NCBI RefSeq assembly: GCF_010367455.1
Contig: NZ_WRPR01000100.1
Span: forward strand, 1 to 32,073
Reading direction: 5' to 3'
Source of the DNA: Candidatus Laterigemmans baculatus
Lineage (GTDB): Bacteria > Planctomycetota > Planctomycetia > Pirellulales > Pirellulaceae
DNA: 32,073 nucleotides
Shown: positions 20,043-30,551 of the stretch, in pieces
Numbering within the stretch: position 1 is the first letter of the stretch
Layout of the letters: each line of letters starts with the position of its first letter
Position numbers and translations under genes: made by a program
Notes under the pieces: generated by a model
The model's input: the letters and a program-made list of their open reading frames with translations, nothing else
Told to the model about the DNA's origin: nothing
Databases searched by the model: none

Positions 20043-22700
20043 GTGGACGTAACATTGCCGCAACGGCTGGAGGAGCGCCTCCGTTGGGAGGTGTCCATCG
20101 ATGCGGCCATGCCACGCCCAGGAATCGTTGCCGCGCGGCGGTCTCCGGTCGTCTCTCGGGAGTCGCCGGGGCCGACCGAAGAGCCGTTCGTGCTGTACTG
20201 GATGCACAACGCGCTGCGGGGCCACGAGAACCCGGCGCTCGACGTGGCGCTCTGCCTGGCTCGTCAGAACGATCTGTCGTTGTTGGTCTATCAGGGGCTC
20301 TGCGAGACCCACCGCTATGCATCGGACCGGCATCACGCGTTCATCCTGCAGGGGGCGCGGGACGTTCAGCGGGAGTTGAGCGATCGCGGCATCCGCTTCG
20401 CCTTCCACCTGCAGCGGGCCGGTGCCCGGGGGCCGAATCTGAGAACGCTCGTTCGAGCCGCGGCTGTCCTGGTCACGGAAGAGTCGCCGGTCGAGCCTTT
20501 TTTGGGGTGGCTCGAGCGGCTGCGGGCCTCGACCCGCACGCCGATCCTCACGGTCGACACGAGCTGTATCGTGCCGATGCCCCGATTCGAGCAGCTGTAC
20601 ACCGGTGTGGCCGAGTTTCGCGAGGGTGCCGAGCAAGAATTCCAGCAACGGGTCGCTCGCTCCTGGGAGGACGAGCCGGTCGAATGCGCGAGGTATCGCG
20701 GCCGGCTGCCTTTCGAATCGCTCGATCTGCAGGACCAGGATCTGGCGAAGCTGATCGGAGCGTGCTCGATCGATCACTCGGTCTCGCCGGTCATCGACAT
20801 GCCGGGCGGGAGCCGCGCCGGTTACCACCGCTGGAGACGCAACGGGCCGTCGAGCCGGGCTGGCGGAGCGGTCTTGGGCGACGATTTCAGCCGCTTGCAT
20901 GCGTATTTGCATTACGGGATGGTCAGTCCGCTGCGGATCGCCCGCGAAGCGTTCCGCGAGGAGCCCGCTCGGTGGCTGGTCGATCGGCTGCTGTTCCGGG
21001 AGTTCGCCCACCACTTCTGTTATCACGTCCGCGACGCGGTCGAGCTCTTTGAGACGCTGCCTGATTGGTCTCGGCAGACGCTCCTCCGGCACGTGAGCGA
21101 TCCGCGAGCCGCGGAGAGGACGTGGGAGCAGCTGGCCCGAGCGCGGACCGAGGACCGGTTTTGGGACGCCTGCCAGCGGAGCCTGCTCAAGCACGGGGAA
21201 CTGCATCCCGAGGCTCTGCCAAGGTGGGCTCAGTCGCTGCTGCGGTGGACGTCCGATCCCCGCCAGGCCTTGCAGTGGGCCCTCGACTTGAACCACCGGT
21301 TCGCGCTCGACGGTCGCGATCCTTACAGCTACGGCGGTCTGTTGAGCAGCTTCGGCCAGTTTGGCCAGCCGAGCGATGCCGAGCGTCCGGTGCTAGGAAA
21401 GCTCGCGGCATCGGAACCTGCCTGGTCCGTGGAGGATGGTGAGCTCTCGGCATTCGAAGCTGAGGTCGATCGCCCGGTGATCCCCCAGCAGCCCCGGGTC
21501 GCGGTCATCGGAGCCGGAATGGCGGGGTTGGTGGCCGCACGGATCTGGGCGGATCTCGGAATCGAGGTGACCGTTTTCGAACGCTCCTATCGCGTCGGCG
21601 GACGGATGGCCACGCGGCACGCCGATTCGGGAGCCTCGTTCGATCACGGAGCCCAATACTTTACCGCTCGCGATGCCCGATTTGCGCGGATGGTTCGAGC
21701 TTGGATTCAAGCCGGGGTCGTCGCTCCCTGGAATGGGCGGATCGTGGAAATCGAAGAGCTGCCGAGCGGCGGCCCCAGGATCTCCGAGCTCAAGGAAGAT
21801 CTGCCGCGATACGTCGGCGTGCCCGACATGCGAAGCCTGGCGGAGCACTTGGCCGCCGATCTCCACGTCGAGCTCGAGACCTGCGTGGAAGCGATCGAAG
21901 GGGGGACGAGCGGAGGAGGACGGGCTGCGAAAAGTCCGGTTTCGCAAACGCTCGGACGCTGGCGGCTGAGCAGCGACGACGGCCGCAACCTGGGCGAGTT
22001 CGATTATGTGGTCGCCTGTTGCCCGCCTCGCCAAGCCGCCGCGGTGTTCGCCTCGCAGCGGGAGTTGGCCGAGGCGATCTCGGCGGTGGAGATGGCGCCG
22101 TGCTGGGCGGTGATGGTGGAGCTCGAACGAACGCTGGGGCTGGAGTTCGATGCTGCATTCGTGCACCACAGTCCGCTCAACTGGATCGCTCGCAATAATT
22201 CCAAACCGCACCGCGGCGGCAATGAGACCTGGGTGCTGCACGCGACGGCCGAGTGGTCGCAAAAGCATTTGGAGGAGGAGCGCGACGAGGTGCTGGTCAA
22301 ATTGTTGACCGCGTTCACCGCGGCGACCGGGGCGCACGTGAGCAATCCGGTCTCGATCGCCGCCCATCGCTGGCGCTCCGCCCTGCCCCTGCCAACCCCT
22401 GCCCGATTGCAAACCTCCGCCACTCTCCAGACTCTGACCGGGCTTCCCTCTCCGGCCGGCCATGCTCCCGGCGCGGTGCGACCTCCAGCCGGCCTCCAGG
22501 CGACCGCTAGCTCGCCCCATCTGGCGAGCTCCTCGCGACTCGCGGAGACGCACGAAGCGGGCTGCGTCTGGGACCGAGCCGTCGGGCTCGGCGCCTGCGG
22601 AGACTGGTGCGGCGGCCCGCGGATCGAAGGGGCCTTTTTGAGCGGCGCGGCGATGGCCGGAAGCCTGCTCCGCTACCTCACCATCGATCGGCATCCGTAG
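20043..22700 (+). CDS. Photolyase-like protein fused to renalase-like FAD oxidoreductase
   Basis: An 885-residue two-enzyme fusion. Residues about 48-450 form a photolyase/cryptochrome-type module most like class II: FVLYWMHNALRGHENPAL (49-66) opens the alpha/beta domain and LHAYLHYGMVSP (285-296) marks the FAD-binding helical domain. DGRDPYSYGGLLSSFGQF (423-440) resembles the class II block but lacks its usual Trp. Residues about 485-885 form a renalase-like NAD/FAD oxidoreductase (COG3380 type) with VIGAGMAGL (488-496), Glu513, the FDHGAQYFTARDARF motif (533-547) and a C-terminal GDWCGGPRIEGAFLSG. A Pro/Ala/Ser-rich insert of about 55 residues interrupts the second domain near 785-840. The GTG at 20043 has AGGGG 6 nt upstream; ATG at 20109 is the alternative. 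Activity of either half is not proven. Confidence 0.85.
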   Translation: MDVTLPQRLEERLRWEVSIDAAMPRPGIVAARRSPVVSRESPGPTEEPFVLYWMHNALRGHENPALDVALCLARQNDLSLLVYQGLCETHRYASDRHHAFILQGARDVQRELSDRGIRFAFHLQRAGARGPNLRTLVRAAAVLVTEESPVEPFLGWLERLRASTRTPILTVDTSCIVPMPRFEQLYTGVAEFREGAEQEFQQRVARSWEDEPVECARYRGRLPFESLDLQDQDLAKLIGACSIDHSVSPVIDMPGGSRAGYHRWRRNGPSSRAGGAVLGDDFSRLHAYLHYGMVSPLRIAREAFREEPARWLVDRLLFREFAHHFCYHVRDAVELFETLPDWSRQTLLRHVSDPRAAERTWEQLARARTEDRFWDACQRSLLKHGELHPEALPRWAQSLLRWTSDPRQALQWALDLNHRFALDGRDPYSYGGLLSSFGQFGQPSDAERPVLGKLAASEPAWSVEDGELSAFEAEVDRPVIPQQPRVAVIGAGMAGLVAARIWADLGIEVTVFERSYRVGGRMATRHADSGASFDHGAQYFTARDARFARMVRAWIQAGVVAPWNGRIVEIEELPSGGPRISELKEDLPRYVGVPDMRSLAEHLAADLHVELETCVEAIEGGTSGGGRAAKSPVSQTLGRWRLSSDDGRNLGEFDYVVACCPPRQAAAVFASQRELAEAISAVEMAPCWAVMVELERTLGLEFDAAFVHHSPLNWIARNNSKPHRGGNETWVLHATAEWSQKHLEEERDEVLVKLLTAFTAATGAHVSNPVSIAAHRWRSALPLPTPARLQTSATLQTLTGLPSPAGHAPGAVRPPAGLQATASSPHLASSSRLAETHEAGCVWDRAVGLGACGDWCGGPRIEGAFLSGAAMAGSLLRYLTIDRHP

Positions 22701-22715
22701 GCGAGTACTCAGTAC

Positions 22716-24323
<1,608 letters not shown>

Positions 24324-24373
24324 CGTCGGGAGCTCTGGGAAAATGGGAGTGGGGCGGAGGCGGTGAGGATACG

Positions 24374-24411
24374 AAAAAACCCCGAGGCTCGGCGGGCCGA
24401 GCCTCGGGGTT
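24374..24411 (-). terminator. Intrinsic terminator (attenuator) in the leuA leader
   Basis: On the minus strand AACCCCGAGGCTCGG and CCGAGCCTCGGGGTT form a perfect 15-bp GC-rich stem (24397-24411 with 24378-24392) around a 4-nt loop. It is followed by a run of six Ts (24379-24374, two from the stem foot). It lies about 50 nt before the leuA ATG, so it would stop transcription before leuA unless prevented. Confidence 0.85.
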
Positions 24412-24461
24412 GGTTGTGTCTTTTTCCGGCGGTTGCGTCACAACCGCTCTGGGCAAACCCC
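24406..24461 (-). promoter_or_regulatory. Candidate antiterminator stem of leuA attenuator
   Basis: The 13-nt block CACAACCAACCCC (24418-24406, minus) contains the first six bases of the terminator stem. It can instead pair, in nested order, with GGGGTT (24461-24456, overlapping the leader stop codon) and GGTTGTG (24445-24439). A third option pairs GCGGTTG (24447-24441) with CAACCGC (24435-24429). The two larger folds cannot coexist with the terminator, the arrangement expected for attenuation. Pairings were found by eye, without energy calculation. Confidence 0.65.
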
Positions 24462-24520
24462 TATCGCTCGTCCTCGCCGGGACGCAGAAGTAGAAGCGAT
24501 AGGAGCTGCAGTCGGTTCAT
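24461..24520 (-). CDS. Leucine-rich leader peptide of leuA
   Basis: An ATG-to-TAG frame of 19 codons reading MNRLQLLSLLLLRPGEDER. Seven of nine residues from 4 to 12 are Leu, using CTG, CTC, CTA, CTT, CTA, CTT and CTG; CTA and CTT are uncommon in this GC-rich neighbourhood, which would sharpen sensitivity to charged tRNA-Leu. The stop codon supplies the first G of the putative antiterminator strand GGGGTT, so a ribosome that finishes the peptide would cover that strand and allow termination. A ribosome stalled at the Leu codons would leave it free. Only a weak GAG lies upstream as ribosome-binding site. Its function is inferred from composition and position. Confidence 0.8.
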   Translation of the reverse strand: MNRLQLLSLLLLRPGEDER

Positions 24521-24556
24521 CGAACTCGGGGGTTGTTCGCGGAAGCGTTGTTTCGA

Positions 24557-24585
24557 AGGTTACGCCGCGGCGCGCCGCGGGTCAA
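24557..24585 (-). promoter_or_regulatory. Candidate leuA leader promoter (sigma70-like)
   Basis: On the minus strand TTGACC (24585-24580) and TAACCT (24562-24557) are separated by exactly 17 bp. Transcription would start near 24550, about 30 nt before the leader peptide ATG. Its location just beyond the pyk stop fits a separate leuA promoter. Confidence 0.65.
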
Positions 24586-24616
24586 CCGATGAACCGCGGC
24601 AGCGGGAAACGAGAGG

Positions 24617-26173
24617 CTATTCGGGGGTGGCGGGTTCGCGCACGGGTTTTGGTGTGGACGGGTTTGGCGCTGGCGGGCTGGGCTCGGGTGAACTGGGTGT
24701 GGGCGAAGTCGCCACGGCACCGATCCGGCACGACTCGGCGGTCACCGAGTGGACGACCAGCAGGTTGTGGGCGTGATGCATTACCGAGTTGCCGGTGACG
24801 AACACGATTCGGTCTCCGGGAGCGAGCATGCCGTTCTGGCAACCCCAGCGGCTAATCTCGTCGAACAGCACTTCGGCGTCGTCGAGCTGCGAGACGCGGC
24901 ACGGCTTGATTCCCCAGAACAGGGTCATACGCCTCAGCGTTTCCTCGTTGTCGCTGGCCCCGAGCGTGGGAATCAGGCTCCGCTGCTTGCTCTTGACCCA
25001 AGCCGTCCCGCCGCTCCGGGTGGCGATCACGATCAGCTTCGCCCCGATCGACTCGGCGATCGTGGTCGCTCCGTAAGCCACGGCCGAGGTGATCGGGTGA
25101 ACGCGGTTGGAGCCGTTTTGGCGGGGATCGGAGATCGCAGTCAGCATCTCCTGCTCGGTATGGATCATGATCCGGTGCATCGTATCGACCGCTTCGACCG
25201 GAAATTCGCCGATCGCCGTCTCGCCGCTGAGCATGCAGGCGTCGGCCCCGTCGAGGATTGCGTTGGCGACGTCGCTCGCTTCGGCCCGCGTCGGCCGCTT
25301 GTTGTGGTGCATCGATTCGAGCATCTGCGTGGCCACGATCACCGGTTTCAACTTGTCGCGGCAGATGCGGATGATCCGCTTTTGGGCGACCGGCGTCTCG
25401 GCCACGTCGATCTCGACGCCCAGATCGCCGCGAGCCACCATCACGCCGTCGGAAGCGTCGACGATCGATTCGAGGTGCTCGAGCGCTTCCCGCTTTTCGA
25501 TCTTCGCGATCACCAGCGCGGTCGATTCGTAGCTGGTCAGCAGGTTCTTGAGCGACCGCACGTCTTCGGCGGTGCGGACAAAGCTGAGGCTGATCAGATC
25601 GACTCCTTCTTTGGCGCCCCAAATCGCGTTGTCGACGTCGCGCGGCCGCATCGAGGAGACGCTGAGCGCCACGCCCGGCAGATTGATCCCTTGGCGGCTG
25701 CGAATCTCCCCGCCGCCGATCACTCGGCAGCGAGCCCGATTGGCGTGCACTTCCTCGACTCGCAGGGCGACCGTGCCGTCTGCAAGCATCACGTGATTGC
25801 CCGGCTTCAATTCGTCGATCAACCGCGGATAGCTGCTGGTCAGCTCGGTCGGCGAGCCGGGTTTGTCGCCGCGGACGAACGTCAGTTCCATCCCCAGCTC
25901 GCACTGCAGCGGTTCCTCCAGCAGCTTTCCGAGCCGCAGCTTGGGCCCCGCCAGATCGAGCAGCACGCCGACCGAGTAGCCGACCTGGGCCGAAGCGGCG
26001 CGGATGTTCGCCAGCGTCCGGCTGTGCTGCTCCCGGTCGCCGTGGGCGCTGTTGATGCGAAAGATATCGACGCCGTGTTCGATCAGCGTCACGAGACGCT
26101 CGACCGTGTCACAGGCGGGGCCGACAGTGGCCACAATTTTCGTGCACGCTTCGCAGAGAGTCGGTCGTGACAT
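24617..26173 (-). CDS. pyk: Pyruvate kinase, divergent, with Pro-rich tail
   Basis: A 518-residue pyruvate kinase that makes pyruvate and ATP from phosphoenolpyruvate and ADP. Active-site regions are clear: Lys224 and Glu226 in AKIEKREAL, ARGDLGVEI (247-255), ATQMLESM (281-288) and RPTRAEASDVANAI. The first two signatures are unusual: FRINSAHG (38-45) where most have RxNFSHG, and DLAGPKLR (73-80) where most have DTKGPEIR. The last 35 or so residues (about 484-518) are a Pro/Ser/Thr tail with no enzyme counterpart. ATG at 26173 was chosen because the protein then begins in the family pattern (CTKIVATVGPA at 10-20); the open frame extends upstream without support. leuA follows under its own promoter. 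Confidence 0.92.
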   Translation of the reverse strand: MSRPTLCEACTKIVATVGPACDTVERLVTLIEHGVDIFRINSAHGDREQHSRTLANIRAASAQVGYSVGVLLDLAGPKLRLGKLLEEPLQCELGMELTFVRGDKPGSPTELTSSYPRLIDELKPGNHVMLADGTVALRVEEVHANRARCRVIGGGEIRSRQGINLPGVALSVSSMRPRDVDNAIWGAKEGVDLISLSFVRTAEDVRSLKNLLTSYESTALVIAKIEKREALEHLESIVDASDGVMVARGDLGVEIDVAETPVAQKRIIRICRDKLKPVIVATQMLESMHHNKRPTRAEASDVANAILDGADACMLSGETAIGEFPVEAVDTMHRIMIHTEQEMLTAISDPRQNGSNRVHPITSAVAYGATTIAESIGAKLIVIATRSGGTAWVKSKQRSLIPTLGASDNEETLRRMTLFWGIKPCRVSQLDDAEVLFDEISRWGCQNGMLAPGDRIVFVTGNSVMHHAHNLLVVHSVTAESCRIGAVATSPTPSSPEPSPPAPNPSTPKPVREPATPE

Positions 26174-26433
26174 GGTGTCCAGCGGAAAGGGAGGCCAGCG
26201 GATTACGACGGCGGGGGACGCAGTGGGGCACGTTCGAGCCCTGCGGCAAATGTAGGTTATCGCTACGCAAACGGGGAACCACTCTGCTCGCACCCTCCCG
26301 CGGGATCGGGCGGCGTGTGAAGGGGCTGGGGAGTGGTTAAACTGAGCCCGTCCCGCATTTTGGAGCGTCCAGCGCGGCTGCGAAGGGACGCTGGGCAGTC
26401 CTTGGTCCCCACTCAACACCGGAGAATCCGCCC

Positions 26434-27918
26434 ATGCCAAAGCCCCTCTCCTCCACCGATGCGGGCGACCAGCCGCACGACTTCGACCACCAGGGTTGTG
26501 AGGCCGACCGCTCGAATCGCCGCCAGTTTTTACAAAGCAGTGCGCTCGCCGCCGGGGCCAGTTGGGTCGCCGCCAGCAGCGGAGCGACGGCTCGCGGAGA
26601 CGAGCCGCCAGCGAAAGAGCCCCCCGCGAGTGAACCCCAAACGGACGAGCCGCCAGCCGAAGCCACGCCCAAACGCCCGCGGGTCGGTTCGATCGGCACC
26701 GGCGATCGCTGGAGAGCGGTGGGACGCGCGGCGATGCACTTTGGCGATATCGTCGCGGTTTGCGACGTCGACGCCCGACACTTGGCCGACGCCAAAAAGA
26801 TCGTCAAGGATCAGCTCGGCAGCGAACCCGACGGTTACGAAGACTACGCCGAACTCCTCCGCCGCGACGACATCGAGATCGTCACGATCGTGACGCCCGA
26901 CCACTGGCACGCGAAGATTGCCATCGAGGCGATGCAGGCGGGCAAGGACGTCTACTGCGAAAAGCCGCTGACGCTGACGATCGAGGAAGGCAAGCAGATC
27001 ATCGAGGCTTTGGAGCAGACCGGCCGCGTGTTCCAGGTCGGCACGCAGCAGCGGAGCGAGATGGATCTGCGATTCCTCAAAGCGGTCGCCATCGCTCACG
27101 CCGGACGGCTCGGCAAGATCCAAAAAGTGACCTGTGTGATTGGCGGCGCTCCGGCCAGCGGCGAAGTTCCCGCAGTCGATCCTCCCAAGGAACTGAACTG
27201 GGAACGCTGGCTGGGACAGACGCCCCTGGTCGATTATCGCTTTGCCGAGAAACCCGAGGGGCGGGCCGAGACTCGCTGCCACTACGAATTCCGCTGGTGG
27301 TACGAGTACAGCGGCGGCAAGATGACCGACTGGGGTGCCCACCACGTCGATATCGCCCAGTGGGCGATCGAGCAAACCGACACCGGACCGATCCGCGTGA
27401 CTCCCAAAGAGGTCGAGCACCCGGTGCCACTCGATGACCAGGGCATGCCGACCGATCCGTCCCGCTACAACACGGCGACCCGATTTGTCGTCGAGTGCGA
27501 GTTTCCCAACGGCGTGCTGATGGAGATCCGCAGCGACGGACGCAACGGGATCTTGATCGAAGGGGACCAGGGGCGGTTGTTCGTCAGCCGCGGCGACTTG
27601 ACCGGCAAACCGGTCGAGGACTTGGCCGACAACCCGCTTCCCGAAGACGCCCTGGTCCAGCTCTACAAAGGCAAACAGCCCGGCGGCGGCAACGCCCACA
27701 TGCGAAACTTCTTCGAATGCGTCGCCAGCCGCGAGCAACCGATCAGCGACGTCTATACCCATCACCGGGCGATGACGACCTGCCACCTGGCGAACATTGC
27801 GATCCGGCTCGGCCGCGAGCTGACGTGGGATCCCGATGCCCAGCAGATCGTCGGCGACGAGCAGGCCCGGAGCATGCAGCGGCGTGAGCAGCGAGCCGGT
27901 TACGAGGTTCGAGTCTGA
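26434..27918 (+). CDS. Tat-exported Gfo/Idh/MocA oxidoreductase
   Basis: A 494-residue NAD(P)-dependent sugar-oxidoreductase family protein, probably periplasmic. The Tat signal NRRQFLQSS (28-36) and a hydrophobic Ala-rich stretch precede a Pro/Glu linker, then the Rossmann domain with GSIGTG (about 87-92) and VCDVDARHL. The conserved EKPLT (lysine for catalysis) is present, and the C-terminal beta domain has [17 protein letters not shown], a block typical of the large planctomycete group. GGAG lies 9 nt before the ATG. It heads a tight plus-strand set: the SDR gene begins 5 nt after its stop. Substrate is unknown, but neighbours suggest a sugar or its sulfate ester. Confidence 0.92.
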   Translation: MPKPLSSTDAGDQPHDFDHQGCEADRSNRRQFLQSSALAAGASWVAASSGATARGDEPPAKEPPASEPQTDEPPAEATPKRPRVGSIGTGDRWRAVGRAAMHFGDIVAVCDVDARHLADAKKIVKDQLGSEPDGYEDYAELLRRDDIEIVTIVTPDHWHAKIAIEAMQAGKDVYCEKPLTLTIEEGKQIIEALEQTGRVFQVGTQQRSEMDLRFLKAVAIAHAGRLGKIQKVTCVIGGAPASGEVPAVDPPKELNWERWLGQTPLVDYRFAEKPEGRAETRCHYEFRWWYEYSGGKMTDWGAHHVDIAQWAIEQTDTGPIRVTPKEVEHPVPLDDQGMPTDPSRYNTATRFVVECEFPNGVLMEIRSDGRNGILIEGDQGRLFVSRGDLTGKPVEDLADNPLPEDALVQLYKGKQPGGGNAHMRNFFECVASREQPISDVYTHHRAMTTCHLANIAIRLGRELTWDPDAQQIVGDEQARSMQRREQRAGYEVRV

Positions 27919-27923
27919 GCCGC

Positions 27924-28844
27924 ATGACCGACTCTCGCGAGCAGCACGTCGAGCAGCAAGTCAAGGGTCGCGTCGATGGGCCGGTGGCCCTGGTCACCGG
28001 CGGATCGGCCGGTCTGGGGCGGCAGATCGCTGCTGCCCTGTGGGCTGCCGGCTACCACGTCGTCGTCGTCGGCCGCTCGCAGCAGAAGCTCGAGCAGGCT
28101 CGCGAGCGATTGCTTGCCGAGGCTACTGCTGATCCGCCCCTTTCGGGGTCGAGCCAGACGCCTGCCGATTCTGGCTTGCCGCAGGTCGTGGCGATCGCAG
28201 CCGACGTGGGCGATCCCGAGGAAGTTGCCCGCGCGTTCGCCGACGCCGTGAATCGCTTCGGGCGGCTCGACGTGCTGGTCAACAACGTGGGGATGAGCGA
28301 CCGGGGGACGGTCGAGAATCTCACTGCCGAGCGGTTGCAGACGCTGATCGCGGCCAACGTCACCACCGCCCTGCTCTGCTCGCAAGCGGCCCTGCCGGCG
28401 CTCGAGGCCTCGCGGGGAACGATCGTCAATATCGGCTCGCTGGCTGCCAAGGTGGGAGCCCGTTACCTCGGCGGATACCCCGCCGCCAAACACGCTCTGG
28501 CTGGCCTGACCCAGCAGATGCGGTTGGAGTGGAAGCCGCGGGGCGTGCACGTCGCGCTGCTCAATCCCGGCCCGATCCGTCGCGACGACGAGGGGAAGCG
28601 GTACGAGAGCCAATTGGCTGCCGACTCGGGATTACCCGAGCAGGCGGCTCGTCCCGGCGGGGGGACGCGGGTGAAAGGATTGCCGCCGCAGCAGGTCGCG
28701 GCCGAGGTCGTGCGGATCGTCCGCCGCCGCTCACCGGACGTCCTCCGCCCCAGCTACCTCCGCCCCTTGGTCGCCATTGGCCATCTCTGGCCGTCGCTCG
28801 GCGACTGGTTGTTGTTGCGCTTTACCAGTTCCAAATCTTCCTGA
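27924..28844 (+). CDS. Short-chain dehydrogenase/reductase
   Basis: A 306-residue classical SDR. The NAD(P)-binding TGGSAGLG (25-32), the structural NNVG (120-123) and catalytic Ser172, Tyr185 and Lys189 (GSLAAK...YPAAK) are all present. A basic residue after the first beta strand (GRS, 50-52) suggests NADP(H). The start at 27924 leaves 5 nt to the preceding gene, and the sulfatase starts 19 nt after its stop, so all three are likely one transcript. The segment after residue 65 carries a short Pro/Ser-rich insert compared with most SDRs. Substrate unknown. Confidence 0.9.
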   Translation: MTDSREQHVEQQVKGRVDGPVALVTGGSAGLGRQIAAALWAAGYHVVVVGRSQQKLEQARERLLAEATADPPLSGSSQTPADSGLPQVVAIAADVGDPEEVARAFADAVNRFGRLDVLVNNVGMSDRGTVENLTAERLQTLIAANVTTALLCSQAALPALEASRGTIVNIGSLAAKVGARYLGGYPAAKHALAGLTQQMRLEWKPRGVHVALLNPGPIRRDDEGKRYESQLAADSGLPEQAARPGGGTRVKGLPPQQVAAEVVRIVRRRSPDVLRPSYLRPLVAIGHLWPSLGDWLLLRFTSSKSS

Positions 28845-28863
28845 GTTTTTGTCGGAGATCGTG

Positions 28864-30291
28864 ATGCGTTTTCTGAGCGGGCTGTTCGCAGTGGCTCTTA
28901 CCGGAGCTGCCTTTGCGAGTGCCCTCTGGAGCGGAGCACCACTGGAGGCTGCCGAACCGGATCGGCGGCCCAACTTCGTGGTGATCTTTTGCGACGATCT
29001 GGGCTATGGCGACCTCGGCTGTTTTGGCCATCCCACGATCGCCACTCCCGAACTCGACCGGATGGCCAGCGAAGGAACGAAGCTGACGCAGTTCTATGCA
29101 GCGGCAAGCGTCTGTTCGCCGAGTCGTGCCGGCTTGCTGACCGGGCGTTTGCCGCAGCGAAGCGGGATGTGGGGCAACCGCCGCGTGCTGTTTCCCGACT
29201 CGGTCGGCGGACTGCCAGCCGAGGAGTGGACGATCGCCGAGAAGCTGAAAGAAGTGGGGTACGCGACCGGGTGCGTCGGCAAATGGCATCTTGGGCATCT
29301 CCCCGAGTACCTGCCGGCGGAGCACGGCTTTGACTCGTACTTCGGAATCCCCTACTCCAACGACATGGACCGCGTCGGCGGCTCGGGAAAGCACGTTGTC
29401 CGCGAGCCGTATTTCGAAGCGTTCAACGTTCCCTTGCTCGAGTCGCGAGGGAGTGCCGTGGCGACGGTTGTCGAGCAACCGACCGATCAGCGCTCGATCA
29501 CCCGGCGCTACACCGAGAAGGGAATCGAGTTCATTCGCGAGCACCGCGACGAACCGTTCTTCCTGTATCTCGCCCACTCGATGCCGCACGTGCCGCTGTT
29601 CCGGAGCAAGCCGTTCGAAGGGCGTTCGCGAGCTGGAATCTACGGCGACGTCATCGAGGAGATCGACTGGAGCGTCGGGCAGATCCTCGGCGAACTTCGC
29701 GACCAAGGACTCGACCAAAAAACGATGGTCGTCTTCACCAGCGACAACGGTCCGTGGTTGATTTACGACGAGCAAGGCGGTTCGGCCGGGTTGCTCCGCG
29801 ACGGCAAAGGGTCGACGTGGGAAGGCGGGATGCGGGAACCGACGCTCGTGTGGTGGCCAGGGACGATTCCCAGTGGTGTGGCCAGCCCCGCCCTGTCGAG
29901 CACGCTCGATCTGCTGCCGACGTTCTGCTCGCTGGCGAGCGTGGCGCCGCCGAGCGACCGGCCGATCGACGGCTACGATCTTTCGGAGACGCTGATCGCG
30001 GGAAAGCCGAGCCCTCGGGAGACCTTTTTCTACTATCGCGGCGATCAACTGATGGCGGTTCGCCACGGGGACTATAAAGCCCACCTGATCACCCGCGACG
30101 CTTACGGACCCGGCTCGCGACGACCCGAGCGGCACGATCCGCCGCTGCTGTACCACCTCGGAGTCGATCCCGGTGAGAAGCGGGACGTGGCGAAAGAGCA
30201 CCCCGAAGTGCTCGCGGAGATCGCGGAAATCCTCGCCGAGCACCGCGCCGCGATGGTGATCGCCGAGAGCCAGTTCGACCGCAAGAAGTAG
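28864..30291 (+). CDS. Secreted arylsulfatase-type sulfatase (CxPSR)
   Basis: A 475-residue exported sulfatase. The ATG at 28864 (GGAG 6 nt upstream) gives a signal peptide of about 30 residues ending in an Ala-rich region. The calcium-binding FCDDLGYGD follows at 42-50, and CSPSR at 84-88 carries the Cys that would be converted to formylglycine by a maturase not found here. Later blocks GKWHLG, HSMPHVP and FTSDNGPW complete the active site. The length and these motifs match sulfatases active on sulfated polysaccharides, abundant in marine planctomycetes. Substrate cannot be assigned. Last gene of the Gfo/Idh/MocA-SDR-sulfatase unit, followed by a dispersed repeat copy. Confidence 0.93.
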   Translation: MRFLSGLFAVALTGAAFASALWSGAPLEAAEPDRRPNFVVIFCDDLGYGDLGCFGHPTIATPELDRMASEGTKLTQFYAAASVCSPSRAGLLTGRLPQRSGMWGNRRVLFPDSVGGLPAEEWTIAEKLKEVGYATGCVGKWHLGHLPEYLPAEHGFDSYFGIPYSNDMDRVGGSGKHVVREPYFEAFNVPLLESRGSAVATVVEQPTDQRSITRRYTEKGIEFIREHRDEPFFLYLAHSMPHVPLFRSKPFEGRSRAGIYGDVIEEIDWSVGQILGELRDQGLDQKTMVVFTSDNGPWLIYDEQGGSAGLLRDGKGSTWEGGMREPTLVWWPGTIPSGVASPALSSTLDLLPTFCSLASVAPPSDRPIDGYDLSETLIAGKPSPRETFFYYRGDQLMAVRHGDYKAHLITRDAYGPGSRRPERHDPPLLYHLGVDPGEKRDVAKEHPEVLAEIAEILAEHRAAMVIAESQFDRKK

Positions 30292-30298
30292 GTCAGGC

Positions 30299-30430
30299 AC
30301 CCTCCCTCCGGGAGGGTCGAGCGTCAGCGAGGGGAGGGAGAGCTATCCTCAACGACTGCACCTCAAATGAAATTCACCGTTGCGGAAACCCTCCCCGCTC
30401 GTTCCTCGCGACCCTCCCGGGGGGAGGGTG
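30299..30430. repeat. Dispersed palindromic element, copy 3
   Basis: Bounded by ACCCTCCCTCCGGGAGGGT (30299-30317) and a matching hairpin ACCCTCCCGGGGGGAGGGT (about 30411-30429). Its interior matches the reverse complement of the copy at 3091-3226 over about 80 bp and shares CCCTCCCCGCTCGT with 4859-4986. It lies just after the sulfatase stop, where it may also act as a terminator. Confidence 0.8.
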
Positions 30431-30551
30431 ATCCGCCGTTGACCCTCAACCAGTCCCGTCCGCCCGCCCTGGTTGTTCGCCGCGGCGGGGGGCTCGATAT
30501 TACCCGCTCGACCTTGACGCAAAATTTCTGTCCCCAGGTGAGTTGCCCGCG

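Noticed and set aside
28822-30300. 492-codon open frame opposite the sulfatase
   Set aside because: No family motif; the sulfatase frame has a complete active site and ribosome-binding site.
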